46,191 nt of DNA from Algoriphagus algorifonticola (GCF_007655305.1 NZ_VLOG01000019.1:1-46191), one strand, 5' to 3'; numbered from the stretch's first letter, positions 1 to 10,500 are shown. Program-made: numbers and translations. Notes: generated by a model not told the origin, from the letters alone.

Positions 1-332
1 TTTACATTTCCAAAGGGGGAATTGACCCGTATCTTGCCGCAGGCATATCTTAAAATTATCTTAAAAAATATCTTCCATATTGCAACTCAAAAATTATGTC
101 GGGAATAAATATTTCGCGGGAGGCGTATTTCTAAATATTTCTATTGTATTCCTTCTTCTATTTCATCTAAGGCATATCTATTTATTTCTCCAAAGTATAG
201 CAAGCCCAAATCTGAGAAATTCACCATTCAACCAAGTTTGGCTTGCCCAAATAAAGCATCCAACTTAATATCGAATCAAATTTGACAACTCATATGAAAT
301 CGAGCACGATGAGAACGACACACAATGGGATG

Positions 333-348
333 CCCCGATGTATCGGGG
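333..348. repeat. Short perfect palindrome
   Basis: CCCCGAT and ATCGGGG are separated by only two bases (GT). The tiny loop makes it a poor terminator, and no T-run follows. It resembles the dispersed intergenic palindromes that are common in Bacteroidota genomes. Confidence 0.6.
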
Positions 349-359
349 AAAATGTGCGA

Positions 360-378
360 CCTGCCTGCCGCAGGCAGG
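360..378. repeat. CCTGCCTGC/GCAGGCAGG palindrome
   Basis: A nine-base perfect inverted repeat around a single central C. It lies 12 bases after the preceding palindrome and about 40 bases before the gamma-glutamyltransferase start. A related TGCCGCAGGCA core occurs near position 34. It is probably a dispersed intergenic repeat and could form a hairpin in the GGT leader. Confidence 0.65.
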
Positions 379-415
379 GATTCCATCTGACCTCTAAAAA
401 TCAAAATATTGACAG

Positions 416-2110
416 ATGAAATATATTGCTTTGATGATTAGCTGTTTGCTGATCAGTTTGGGAACGAAAGGACAAGATCGGGTTATAGGAAAGAACTTTG
501 CTACTCGATCTGAAATCGTTGCTCAAAATGGAATGGCTGCTACCAGCCAGCCTTTGGCGACACAAGCTGCTTTGGATATTTTGAAAAAAGGAGGAACAGC
601 CATGGACGCAGCTATTGCAGCCAATGCCATGTTGGGTTTGGTAGAACCTCATGCCTGTGGAATTGGAGGAGATGTTTTTGCTATCATCTGGGATGCCAAA
701 ACTCAAAAACTGTTTGGCTTCAATGGAAGCGGAAGAGCTCCAGCCAGCTTGACTATGGAGGTATTCAAAGAAAAAGGATTAAACTATGTTCCTTTCTTAG
801 GGCCTCTTCCTATTTCTGTTCCCGGTACAGTGGACGGATGGTTTGAAATGCACAAGCGCTTTGGAAAGCTTTCCATGCAAGAAATCCTACAACCAGCAAT
901 TGATTACGGAAACAAGGGCTTCCCTATTTCAGAGGTCATTGCCTGGCAAATGAATAATAACTGGCCTCGAATGCAAGACCTTCCGGGTTTCAAGAAAACC
1001 TATATGCCAAATGGTGTGTCAACTCCTAAAAAAGGGGATGTTTTCAAAAACCCTGATCTTGCAAGAACTTATGATATAATTGCCAAAGGAGGGAAAAAGG
1101 CCTTTTATGAAGGAGAGATAGCGAAGACCATAGATCGGTTTATGAAAGAACATGGAGGCTACCTAAGCTATGAAGACCTAAAAAATCATACTTCCGAGTG
1201 GGTGGAACCTGTAAGCACCAATTACAGAGGTTACGATGTTTGGGAGCTTCCTCCTAATGGGCAAGGAATCGCTGCCTTACAAATGCTGAATATTCTGGAA
1301 GGGTTTGATATCAAGTCCATGGGCTTTGGAAGTGCTGAATATCTCCATGTATTGACGGAAGCAAAGAAGCTAGCATATGAAGACCGGGCAAAATATTATG
1401 CGGACCCTGCTTTCAATCAAATTCCTGTGGATTACCTGATTTCAAAGGAATACGCTGCTGAAAGACGAAAATTAATAGATTTCCACCAAGCTGCAGATGA
1501 ATATCCAGCCGGAGATATTGAAAAAGGAAACACCACCTATCTGACTGTTGCTGATTCGGAAGGAAATATGGTATCCTTTATCCAAAGCATTTATGATGAA
1601 TTTGGGTCTGGCATGGTGCCTGATGGCCTAGGATTTGTCTTACAAAACAGGGGGCAAATGTTTAACGTTCAGGACCCAAACCACTGGAACTCCTTAGCTA
1701 GAGGCAAAAGGCCATTTCACACTATTATACCTGCATTTATCACTAAAGACGGAAAGCCATTTATGAGTTTTGGCTTAATGGGTGGTGCGGTCCAGCCGCA
1801 AGGACATGCCCAAATTGTTGTCAATATCATCGATTTTGGAATGAATATCCAAGAGGCAGGAGATGCTCCTAGAATGCGTCACGTTGGCTCTTCCCAACCT
1901 ACTGGCTCTCGTATGACCTCTGGTGGTTCGCTCAACCTAGAAAGCGGATTTTCTTACGAAGTGATCCGAACCCTAGAAGAAATAGGACATAGGGTAGAGT
2001 TCAGCGTGGGGCCTTATGGAGGCTATCAGGCAATTCGATTTGACCCTATTCAAAAAGTTTATTTCGGAGCTTCAGAATCTAGAAAAGACGGTCAAGCTGC
2101 TGGATACTAA
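416..2110 (+). CDS. ggt: Gamma-glutamyltransferase, secreted
   Basis: This 564-residue protein matches the full length of the Ntn-hydrolase gamma-glutamyltranspeptidase family, which cleaves or transfers the gamma-glutamyl group of glutathione and related peptides. Residues 1-20 look like a signal peptide ending in TKGQ, so the enzyme should act in the periplasm or outside. The N-terminal half has the family pattern ILKKGGTAMDAAIAAN and the glycine-rich HACGIGGD. The autoprocessing site is seen as GNTTYLTVAD, and T373 is the predicted nucleophile and new N-terminus of the small subunit. Nucleotide-binding-type features are absent, as expected. It is a single-gene unit closed by a strong bidirectional terminator at 2149-2183. 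The exact physiological substrate cannot be read from sequence. Confidence 0.95.
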   Translation: MKYIALMISCLLISLGTKGQDRVIGKNFATRSEIVAQNGMAATSQPLATQAALDILKKGGTAMDAAIAANAMLGLVEPHACGIGGDVFAIIWDAKTQKLFGFNGSGRAPASLTMEVFKEKGLNYVPFLGPLPISVPGTVDGWFEMHKRFGKLSMQEILQPAIDYGNKGFPISEVIAWQMNNNWPRMQDLPGFKKTYMPNGVSTPKKGDVFKNPDLARTYDIIAKGGKKAFYEGEIAKTIDRFMKEHGGYLSYEDLKNHTSEWVEPVSTNYRGYDVWELPPNGQGIAALQMLNILEGFDIKSMGFGSAEYLHVLTEAKKLAYEDRAKYYADPAFNQIPVDYLISKEYAAERRKLIDFHQAADEYPAGDIEKGNTTYLTVADSEGNMVSFIQSIYDEFGSGMVPDGLGFVLQNRGQMFNVQDPNHWNSLARGKRPFHTIIPAFITKDGKPFMSFGLMGGAVQPQGHAQIVVNIIDFGMNIQEAGDAPRMRHVGSSQPTGSRMTSGGSLNLESGFSYEVIRTLEEIGHRVEFSVGPYGGYQAIRFDPIQKVYFGASESRKDGQAAGY

Positions 2111-2148
2111 AAAGTAATAGAGGTATTTTCTTACCTCAACCTCTAAAA

Positions 2149-2183
2149 AAAAGCCCTTCAAAGAAATTTTCTGAAGGGCTTTT
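2149..2183. terminator. Bidirectional terminator between ggt and CHRD gene
   Basis: AAAAGCCCTTCA pairs perfectly with TGAAGGGCTTTT across an 11-base loop. A-rich and T-rich flanks on the two sides let it work on both strands. It sits between two convergent genes, where a shared terminator is expected. Confidence 0.85.
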
Positions 2184-2207
2184 ATATGTCATTTAAAGAA
2201 TGAATTC

Positions 2208-3161
2208 TTAGAAGTTACCTCTCAACTCTCCGCTTGGAACTAGATCTGAATGTACATTAACATAAGCATAGCTTGTTCTCATCGCTTCTCTCAAGATCAT
2301 CAGGTCTCCGCCCATTAATTTACCTCCTAGGCTTGCGCTGGTTAAGGTTCCTTTAACATATACTCCCTCTACAGGTCCATCTCTTCTTTCACCATCTAAA
2401 GTTACTACCACCGGGCCATTTGCTCCTGGTTCAGCGAGGTGAATATGCGAGAATCGGATGTCTGAAATATTGTCAACATTCACCTGAAATTCCACAGAGG
2501 AATTCTTTTTATTGAATCTGAAAATAGCTACCCCAGTCGCATCCGTTTCTACAGCTGGAACTTCATTCAGACCAGATAGCTTGATAGTGAAATTATCATT
2601 ATTGTTCGGTTGAACCATGCTAACTTGTCCTCTTAGCTCCCCTGAAGGAAAAGAAGAGGTATGTATGTTCACATAAATTCTACCCATGTTGATTTCCCGG
2701 ACTAAGTCCGAAACCATCTTTCCTTCCAAAGGACCTGAAAGATCTTCCATGTTGATCATTCCCTCTGCTACCACTCCGTTTTCCAGTCCTGATGGATCTT
2801 GAGCGGGAATCAAGGTTACTACCACCGGACCATTTGCACCTTCTGCCGCATTATGTAAATGGGCGAAGATAATTCCAGAAGTGTTAGCTACTCTAACTTG
2901 AAAATTAAGGCTTTTACCATCAGGACTCATTGAGAAAAAGGCTGCCCCTGCTCCAGAAGACTCTACAGCAGGAACTTCCTCAGTTCCAATCAAAAAGGAA
3001 CCAAATTCCATTGTTTGACCCTTCCTGGCATTTTCATCACCAGAAAACTCTGCACTTGAATCGTCTGCCATAGGGATTTGAGCATCTTCCATGCCCTGGC
3101 AGGCAACAAAAAACAGCATAACAAACATGCTGAAGTAAACATTTTGAAATAAATTTTTCAT
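2208..3161 (-). CDS. Lipoprotein with two CHRD domains
   Basis: The 317-residue product begins with a lipoprotein signal (hydrophobic stretch then FVAC, lipidated Cys at residue 21), followed by two tandem CHRD (chordin-type) domains at about 50-180 and 190-317. Each repeat shows the family pattern: a NEVPAVE/EEVPAVE opening, a central H(I/L)H motif before an AANGPVVVTL-like strand, and a closing YVNIHTSSFPSGELRGQ-type segment (second copy YVNVHSDLVPSGELRG). CHRD domains are beta-rich extracellular modules of unclear bacterial function. It is monocistronic by context, with a terminator on each side. No catalytic residues are evident, so it may be a structural or binding protein on the outer membrane. 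Confidence 0.88.
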   Translation of the reverse strand: MKNLFQNVYFSMFVMLFFVACQGMEDAQIPMADDSSAEFSGDENARKGQTMEFGSFLIGTEEVPAVESSGAGAAFFSMSPDGKSLNFQVRVANTSGIIFAHLHNAAEGANGPVVVTLIPAQDPSGLENGVVAEGMINMEDLSGPLEGKMVSDLVREINMGRIYVNIHTSSFPSGELRGQVSMVQPNNNDNFTIKLSGLNEVPAVETDATGVAIFRFNKKNSSVEFQVNVDNISDIRFSHIHLAEPGANGPVVVTLDGERRDGPVEGVYVKGTLTSASLGGKLMGGDLMILREAMRTSYAYVNVHSDLVPSGELRGNF

Positions 3162-3337
3162 GATTTTTTGGGTTTGAATGTTAAAATCGAATAAAAGAAT
3201 TACGTAGGGTCAACAGGAATTGGATTGACCTGGTTTTCAAAAAGTTGCAATTTTATGAGTGTAAAATGCAGTAATTGATACAGGAAGATTGAATCCTTAT
3301 ATCAAATGATTATTTACAGGTATGTATAATCAAAAAA

Positions 3338-3363
3338 AAAATCAGCTTCAAAAAGCTGATTTT
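3338..3363 (-). terminator. Terminator downstream of galE
   Basis: AAAATCAGCTT pairs with AAGCTGATTTT around a four-base loop immediately after the galE stop. Read on the minus strand it is followed by a run of about nine T, the classic intrinsic terminator layout. Confidence 0.85.
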
Positions 3364-3366
3364 ATC

Positions 3367-4377
3367 TTATTTCAAAGTTTTCTGCCAATTCCAACTATCC
3401 CGAAGGGAATCTTCTAAGGAGTATTTTGGAAACCAGCCCAATATCTTATTGATTTTTTTTGTGTCTGCCCAGATCTGAACCACATCACCGGGACGCTTGG
3501 GTCCTATTTCATAATTCAATTTTAGCTGATTTACATTTTCAAAAGTTTCTACAACTTCCAATACAGAGTTACCATGTCCGGTACCTACATTGAATACATC
3601 GTAAAAATTAGCACTCTGTCCGCCTAAATAATTAAGCGCTTTCACATGCGCATCTGCTAAATCCATCACATGAATAAAATCCCTTACACAAGAACCATCT
3701 GAGGTGTCATAATCATTTCCAAAGACAGTCAATTTTTCTCTTAATCCCGCTGCTGTTTGGGTAACAAATGGCACCAAGTTATTTGGAATTCCATTGGGCA
3801 ACTCTCCGATTTTAGCACTTGGATGCGCGCCAACTGGATTGAAATAGCGGAGTGAAATCACTCTAACTTCTGCTTTACTTTTCACATAGTCAACCAAAAT
3901 ATCCTCACATACTTTCTTGGTGTTACCATAGGGACTTTCAGCATCTTTTCGAGGTGTGGATTCTGTAACAGGCAAAACATCCGGTTGCCCATAGACTGTA
4001 CAAGATGAAGAGAAAACCAAATCCTGAATTCCTTCCCTTTTCATAAAATCCAACAAGACCATTAAAGAGCCTAAGTTGTTCTGATAATATTTCAATGGCT
4101 CTTGGGTACTCTCTCCCACCGCTTTAAAAGCCGCAAAATGAATTACTCCGGCAAGTTGATGTTCTTTTCCTATTTTATTTAAAATTGATGAGTCATTACA
4201 ATCTCCTTTGTAAAAAATTGGTTTGTAACCCATGATTTCTTCCAGTCTGTCGATAACTGACTCACTGGAATTTGATAAGTCATCTAATATAATTGGGATT
4301 AGACCCGCTTCTGCCATAACTACGGCAGTGTGTGAGCCAATATATCCTGCCCCACCGGTAATTAATATTTTTTTCAT
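3367..4377 (-). CDS. galE: UDP-glucose 4-epimerase
   Basis: The 336-residue protein has the length and motifs of GalE, a cytoplasmic short-chain dehydrogenase-like enzyme that interconverts UDP-glucose and UDP-galactose for galactose use and surface-glycan synthesis. The NAD-binding GGAGYIGSH lies at residues 8-16. The SSSCTVYG strand precedes the catalytic YGNTK (Y150, K154). The C-terminal half contains RYFNPVGAHPSAKIGE and CVRDFIHVMDLADAH, typical of substrate-binding GalE segments. It has its own candidate promoter at 4402-4409 and a downstream terminator, so it is probably independent of the giant-protein array upstream. The specificity could extend to N-acetylated sugars. Confidence 0.95.
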   Translation of the reverse strand: MKKILITGGAGYIGSHTAVVMAEAGLIPIILDDLSNSSESVIDRLEEIMGYKPIFYKGDCNDSSILNKIGKEHQLAGVIHFAAFKAVGESTQEPLKYYQNNLGSLMVLLDFMKREGIQDLVFSSSCTVYGQPDVLPVTESTPRKDAESPYGNTKKVCEDILVDYVKSKAEVRVISLRYFNPVGAHPSAKIGELPNGIPNNLVPFVTQTAAGLREKLTVFGNDYDTSDGSCVRDFIHVMDLADAHVKALNYLGGQSANFYDVFNVGTGHGNSVLEVVETFENVNQLKLNYEIGPKRPGDVVQIWADTKKINKILGWFPKYSLEDSLRDSWNWQKTLK

Positions 4378-4401
4378 TCTTGATTAAAAATTCCTAAAGA
4401 A

Positions 4402-4409
4402 CAAATCTA
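4402..4409 (-). promoter_or_regulatory. Candidate -7 box for galE
   Basis: On the minus strand this reads TAGATTTG, matching the Bacteroidota -7 consensus TAnnTTTG, about 25 bases before the galE start. I do not see a well-spaced -33 TTTG, so support is partial. Confidence 0.4.
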
Positions 4410-4448
4410 ATCCAAAGGATAAGATCTCCCGAATTTTTGATCAAATCT

Positions 4449-7400
4449 TTAATTGATTAAGGTAAATGTTCCTCGTTTCTCATCAGTATTCAAACCATTT
4501 TCCAAGCTATACTGATAGGATATATAGTAGGAATAGGCTCCGGGTGGCATTGGATTGGCATTGTGATTCCCATCCCATCCCTCTGTTCCAGAAAAAATCA
4601 ATTGCCCCCATCGGTTGAAAATCATCAGTTTATAACTGATGCTACAATTGGATATAGGTTGATAAGGGCCATCTTTGGGTGAAAATCCGGTAGGCATTCG
4701 AACCTGAGGCCTCGATTCCGACACCTTACCCAAACCTGAAATTTGGCAGCCTTGGGAATCTGTAACCGTCACCGAAAATTCACCTGAAGGAAGATTTTCC
4801 AATAGCGCCAATGCTTCGCCATTTTCCCACTGATAAGTATAAGGTGGAGTTCCTCCAGAAACTTTAACTTCCAATGCACCATCCAGCCCTCCTGGACAAC
4901 CCGGTGCCAATTCCTCAAATTCCAAATCAAGGAGATCAGGACCATTAATCACCAATTCGAATGGTAAAGTACAAGATTTGGAGTCTTCTAGTAAAAGCTG
5001 GAAAGTACCTTTGCTCAATCCTGAAAATGAAAGACGGGCACCATCCCATTCAGATTCAAATCCAATTACTTGATAAGGCGGTTCACCACCAGAAATTTCC
5101 AAGACAGCTCCTCCATTGGACTCAGCAGCACAACTTACATCAGTCACTGCTATTCTATTAATCAAAATGGGTTTAGGATCCTCCAGGGATATATTCAACT
5201 GAATTTCTCCGCAGCCGGCTTGATCGATCACTTTTACCTGATAGTCCCCAGCAGGTATGTTTTTTAAAAAATCCTCCTGATTTTCCGGAAATCCCTCCCA
5301 TTCAAATATAAAATCTCCAGAACCTCCTTCTATGGATAGTAAAATTTCCCCATCACTTTCTCCAGGACATGATGGAGAAATTTTATTTCCTTCAGTTACA
5401 GAAAGTGCATCAAAAGATCCGATGTTTAAAATTTTTGAGACGCCGAAACAAGAGGGATCAGATGACAAGCTTTCTTCATAAAAAACACTTCTTTCAGAGG
5501 CATTTTCATCCCACAAAACTACGATCTCTTCAGTCGATTGACCGGATAGAATTTGACCTCCGCTAACCTGCCAGAAATAGTCTTTTCCATCCACTGGATA
5601 AGGTACAGTGTAGGTAAGTGGCTCGATGGTACTTCCGCATAGTCCTGCCTGCCCGGAAGGTATTTCTGGCTCAATATTATCCTGGATTTCTACCTCGATC
5701 TCCAAAACCTCACCCAAACAACCATTCTCTGCAACAGGTGTAATACGAATAAGTCCTGTACCTTCAACTACATTCCAATTCACTAAAGCAAATTCCTCAT
5801 TACTTTGAGTGATCTCCCCTCCTTCAACTTCCCAAATCACTTGATCTATATTGAGAGAATTTTCAAGATAATATCGAATTCCTTCAGAACCGGGACAAAG
5901 AGAGGCAGGCCCTTTCAATTCTGTTTCAACGAAAGTAACTTCTATTTCAAATTTGAATTCTGTTTCACTATCACAAGCTCCTGTTCCTGTAGAAGCAGTT
6001 ACAACTACCTCATAAGTCCCTTTTTCCGTAAAAATATGAGAGACTTCCTGACCGCTTTTATTTGTACTCCCATCACCAAAATCCCAAGAGAAATTAATGA
6101 ATTTGGGATCATCAGGAATAATCTTCCAAAGCCCTTCTTGATTCAGACAGGCTACCTTCTCTCCTTCTACTTCAAATTCATAGCTCGTTTCAGTTTCAAA
6201 CTGGACATTTTCTAAACTTGCGCCAATAGCAAATCCATAGGACTCAATGGAGCCAGACCCATACACATATCCTATCAAACCTTCTGGGTTTGAAACAGAA
6301 TTAACTCCAAATGGAACTTTGATTCTAATATAGCTCAAGTTCGTGCCGGAAACTTGTAAAAAATTACCGCCAACGTTTTGGCCATTTAGGGTAGTCTGAC
6401 CCTGAGTACCTGAATTTACCAATAGAGTTAAGTAATGCTCGATATTTTGATTAAACCCACCGATGAGCTTGCCTGTAGAAAAAATTATATTCTTGAGCAT
6501 TTGTGAGTTTGGACTCAAAATAAATAAAGAAGGATCTCCTAAAGGTGCAACGCCAAATTCATTGCAAGCCGCACTTTTTGCAATCACAGCAGCAGAGATG
6601 GGTTTGTTTGCATCTATTCTGGCGATGTCATTCTTACCAAACTCAAACTTGGCGCTTTGTCTGGCATTTAAAGTTGCCTTTACCTCTCCGTTTATTCGAA
6701 CGATCGTCCCATCCTGTGATGCTAATACCTTCACTATTTCACCGGATGTTCTTCCTGCTAAAGGAATATGAATATATTCTTTACCCCAAGTTTGAATAGG
6801 ATATGCCTGCTGGAAAATGTGGTCTCCACTGGTTCCGCAATCTCCGGCAGAGCTGGTCTTATTACCTCCATAAACTGCTATGAGTTTGCAATTAGTTTGA
6901 TTGGCATTTAAAACCTTTATTCTGGAACCTGTCAAATCTCCTTCTGCCTTGACTTGATAACTTTCTCCCTCATTCAACACAATCCGAATGGGTGCTCCAG
7001 CAGGAATGGTATTGACTGTTCTTGCAGCAGGAATGATCTCAATTTCCGTATCATTTTCGGTGGCAACAACCAGTAAAGTACTTTCAAAATTTTGATTACT
7101 TCCTGGATTTTGACCTGGTCCGAAAACATCATAATGAGCCATGACCAGGTATTCGGTGCTTAATGAGCTGTAAGGAAGCACTACAGTTCCATCTGTACTG
7201 TATTGTCTCCCATTGATCGCATGGACAGCTAAATCGCCTGAAGAGGTGATTCTAAAGGGTCTATACTCTACCTGTCCACTTTCTCTATGAATTACTCCTT
7301 CCTCTTCTCCATCAAATTCTCGGATCAGTTGCTGACCGGCTTCTAGAGAAAATGAAATTACCTGTTTGGGGGTTTGAATGATTCCTGAGGCTTTTTCATT

Positions 7401-7568
7401 GGCTGTTATGATAACCACGACTTTATCAGGCTGAGAGTTCCTGCGGTTATTATCCATGAAACCAATGTAAAAATCTCTACCAAGGGTACTGATTTGGGAA
7501 AAAGCGGAAAAGCATACCAAAAAAATTGGCAAGAATATCCAAATCGCCCTTTTCCACACTGAATTCAT
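4449..7568 (-). CDS. Giant T9SS-type surface protein, paralogue 3 of array
   Basis: A secreted 1039-residue protein with a signal peptide at residues 1-24 (ends FSAFSQ). The head begins ISTLGRDFYIGFMDNN and runs to about residue 445. It resembles the IgGFc-binding N-terminal family (STDGTVVLP, then FESTLLVVATENDTEIEI). A PKD domain follows near 490-545 (WDFGDGS), then two Ig-like domains with IWEVEGGE and FWQVSGGQ, and three SprB-like repeats (SCPGESDGEI, SCAAESNGGA, GCPGGLDGAL). The last ~85 residues form a gliding-type C-terminal domain (FNRWGQLIFSGTEGWDG), the expected sorting signal for the type IX secretion system. It is last in a three-gene array, 26 bases after the previous gene. Probable role: cell-surface adhesion or motility-related matrix. 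The function is inferred from domains only. Confidence 0.88.
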   Translation of the reverse strand: MNSVWKRAIWIFLPIFLVCFSAFSQISTLGRDFYIGFMDNNRRNSQPDKVVVIITANEKASGIIQTPKQVISFSLEAGQQLIREFDGEEEGVIHRESGQVEYRPFRITSSGDLAVHAINGRQYSTDGTVVLPYSSLSTEYLVMAHYDVFGPGQNPGSNQNFESTLLVVATENDTEIEIIPAARTVNTIPAGAPIRIVLNEGESYQVKAEGDLTGSRIKVLNANQTNCKLIAVYGGNKTSSAGDCGTSGDHIFQQAYPIQTWGKEYIHIPLAGRTSGEIVKVLASQDGTIVRINGEVKATLNARQSAKFEFGKNDIARIDANKPISAAVIAKSAACNEFGVAPLGDPSLFILSPNSQMLKNIIFSTGKLIGGFNQNIEHYLTLLVNSGTQGQTTLNGQNVGGNFLQVSGTNLSYIRIKVPFGVNSVSNPEGLIGYVYGSGSIESYGFAIGASLENVQFETETSYEFEVEGEKVACLNQEGLWKIIPDDPKFINFSWDFGDGSTNKSGQEVSHIFTEKGTYEVVVTASTGTGACDSETEFKFEIEVTFVETELKGPASLCPGSEGIRYYLENSLNIDQVIWEVEGGEITQSNEEFALVNWNVVEGTGLIRITPVAENGCLGEVLEIEVEIQDNIEPEIPSGQAGLCGSTIEPLTYTVPYPVDGKDYFWQVSGGQILSGQSTEEIVVLWDENASERSVFYEESLSSDPSCFGVSKILNIGSFDALSVTEGNKISPSCPGESDGEILLSIEGGSGDFIFEWEGFPENQEDFLKNIPAGDYQVKVIDQAGCGEIQLNISLEDPKPILINRIAVTDVSCAAESNGGAVLEISGGEPPYQVIGFESEWDGARLSFSGLSKGTFQLLLEDSKSCTLPFELVINGPDLLDLEFEELAPGCPGGLDGALEVKVSGGTPPYTYQWENGEALALLENLPSGEFSVTVTDSQGCQISGLGKVSESRPQVRMPTGFSPKDGPYQPISNCSISYKLMIFNRWGQLIFSGTEGWDGNHNANPMPPGAYSYYISYQYSLENGLNTDEKRGTFTLIN

Positions 7569-7594
7569 CTGCTAAAATCTCCTGAATCAGAAAT

Positions 7595-10500
7595 TTACCT
7601 GATTAAGGTGAAAATTCCAGACTTTTCTTCTGTCTCTATTTCACCTTCTTTGCTGAATGTGTAACTCAAGACAAATGTATATGTTCCAACTGGAGCTTCA
7701 TTTCCTTTAATCATACCATCCCAACCTTCAGTTCCGACGTAGACCATCCCTCCCCATCTATCAAAAACTTTGAGGGTATGGTCCAGAGAGCAATTGGAAA
7801 CAGGATAATACAATCCATCAGAAGGCAGGTATCCTGTAGGCATTCGAACCTGCGGACTAGTTTCTGAAATCCTTCCATAGGCCATTACCTGACAGCCATT
7901 AATATCTGTCACCGTAACGGCATACTCTCCGGAAGGCATATCACTGATAAAGTTAGATCCAAAATTTGAGGTACTAGAAGTAGAGCGGACCTCTGCGATT
8001 CCAGAGCCCAAATCCCAAGCATATTGATAAGGTCCTACACCACCTTCAACTTTTACAGCCAACCTTCCAAAACTTCCTCCGGGACAACTTTCACTTTCTT
8101 CTACGAAGCTGACCTTTAACTCCTCAGTACCTCCAATTACCCCATCTACTGCTAAGCTACAATTGGTTGCATCCAGAACGAAAAGGGTAAATGGACCTTT
8201 TGACAATCCTTTCACGGTAAGTTTTTCTCCATCCCAAGAAGAATCAAAACCTTCCACCTTATAAGGTGCCTTGCCTCCTGTCAAATAAGCGATAAAACCA
8301 CCATCACCCGAATCTGAGCAAGCGGTTCTCATGTATTCCAATTCTCGGGTTAACTCCAATCCTTTGGGCTCTGATAAGGTCAAGATAAATTCGGCTATCC
8401 CACAACCTGATTCATCTTTAACAGTTACTTGGTATTCACCTGCAGCAATATTTTCAAGCTTATTCCCTTTTACAGTAGGATATCCTTCCCATTCAAATTC
8501 ATAATTACCTGTCCCCCCTTTCACTTTGATCTCCAAAGCACCATTGGTTTCACCTGGACAAGAAGCCAATGTCTCTATCTGTTCTTGAAGCAAAATTGGC
8601 TCTCCTGACTTAATCTTTAGAACCTCTGAGCTTCTAGGACAAATGCTTGGATCCTGGGTTTGCTCCGAATAAGAAATGACTTTCCCCTCGCTGGAATTCT
8701 TCCATCTTACGGTAACTGATTTACCGGAATTTTCACCGATGATTTCTCCTCCTTGAATAGCCCAAGAATATTGAACTCCTGTCTGAGGATTTGGAACTTC
8801 ATAGACTTGATCAGGAAAATCGGGTCCGCAAAGCGTTTCAATTCCTTTCGGCTTCAGTAAAACTTCTGATTCCCTTATTCGGATTTCCAGAGATATCAAC
8901 TCACCAGGGCAATCAGATTCATTGTATGGAATCACTGAAAGCCCCATATTTTCAGTTTCCTCAATCCATCGAATTTTCACAAAATCATTGCCGTTTTCCA
9001 AAATCGAACCTCCTCTTACATCTACCCAATCCAAATTTCCAAATGGAGTTGTCGATGAAAAGGTGTAGGTAATTTCTGAACCCAGACAAACTTCCTGACT
9101 TCCGTTAATTTGGGCATTCTCAAAAAGTATTTTATCCAGTTTTTCAACAATCAATTTCTTAGAAATACCTCCACATGCATCCTCCGTATTGGTAAGCGTA
9201 AAAAACACCTTGCGCTCCTCTGCATCATCATCCCATAGAATTGAAACTTGCTTTTGATCTGCCTCACCAGTAACCTTTCCTCCTATCACTTCCCACAAGA
9301 TTGACCCAGTAAATTCAAAATCTGCGGGAATTTCATAAACCAGAGACTGCTCTTGTATTCCACAAATACTTTCAGGGCCGAGTGGAATTACATCAAGCCC
9401 TGTACTTCCAAGTTCTATATCCAGAATTATTTCTTCTCCTCTGCATCCATTTGGTGCAAAAGCCACCGCTTTGATTTGACCGGCATCGGATGTTTCACTC
9501 CATTTCACAGACAGAGAATTAGCTGATTGGCTCACTATTTCTCCACCGATCACCTCAAGCCATTCCAGTTTTTCGAAATTGGCAGTCTCTCCTAATTCGT
9601 AAACTTGAGTACTTCCGGGACAAACATTGGTTTCTCCTTTGATCTCTGCAAGTACCTTCAGGACTTCCACATCAAAAGAATAGGTTCTTTCTAAGGCACA
9701 GCTGGCTGCTCCATTGGAAGCTATGACAGAAACAGTGAATTTCCCTTCTTTCGTAAATGTATGCTTGGCTTCTTGTCCAAAAACGGGGTCAGAACCATCA
9801 CCAAAATCCCATTTAAACTGAGTATAAATCTTACTTTCAGGTTGAATCATCCAAGTAGCCTCCTGACCAAAACAAGCCACTCTTTCACCCACTACCTCAA
9901 ATTCATATTTACTGTCTGCCTCGTATTCTGAACTTTCAAAATTTGCCCCTGCGGAAAAACCGTATGAGTTCAAATTGCCCGTTCCGTATGCATAGGCAAT
10001 CAATCCTTTAGGATTAGAAAGTGAATTTGTACCTCCACTTAATTTGATCTGAGCATAGTGAAAATTTGGATTTCCTGGAACGGCTTTGAATTGATCTCCA
10101 ATATTTTTCCCATTCAAAATCGTTTCATTCACTGATTCAGCTGGAACAATTATATTGACGAAATGCCTAAGGAATCCATATGACTGCAGGGAGTTAAAAA
10201 CGATGGAAGATATCCTTTCATTATTGGGATTGTAGGTGATCATCAAAGGGTCACCAAATTTAAGGGGGCCTGGAGTATCACAGTCCTGACTTTTTGCAAT
10301 AGCCGTAGCTGCTATGGGTTTATCAGATTTGATAGTAGCAATTTCAGTAGACTTGAATTCATAGATATAAAATTCACCTTCATTTAGAGTCACAGGTGCT
10401 AAGCCACTGACCTCGATGGTGGTATTATTTTGAGAAGCCACCACTTTGACTAATTCTCCGGCTGTCCTTTCCAAAAGAGGAATGTGAATGAATTCATTTC

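Larger units (their letters stand above)
1..415. other. Gene-free left end with palindromes
   Basis: No convincing coding region is visible. The only sizeable open frame (80-268) has no recognisable domain. The stretch carries two perfect inverted repeats, listed separately (333-348 and 360-378), and a partial TGCCGCAGGCA palindrome near position 34. It lies upstream of the gamma-glutamyltransferase gene, so that gene's promoter should be here, but I could not find a clear TAnnTTTG element. Confidence 0.6.

Noticed and set aside
80..268. Plus-strand open frame of 62 codons near the left end
   Set aside because: No recognisable domain, no start signal and no conservation clue; the sequence is AT-rich intergenic.
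333..378. Palindromes as a terminator or CRISPR-like repeat
   Set aside because: Loops are one to two bases with no T-run, and there is no regular spacing or spacer series.
401..706. Minus-strand open frame antisense to the gamma-glutamyltransferase gene
   Set aside because: It lies fully inside a well-supported gene on the other strand and shows no motif.
5805..6215. Plus-strand frame of 136 codons inside the third giant paralogue
   Set aside because: It is the antisense shadow of a beta-rich repeat protein; no domain and a Phe/Ser-rich composition.
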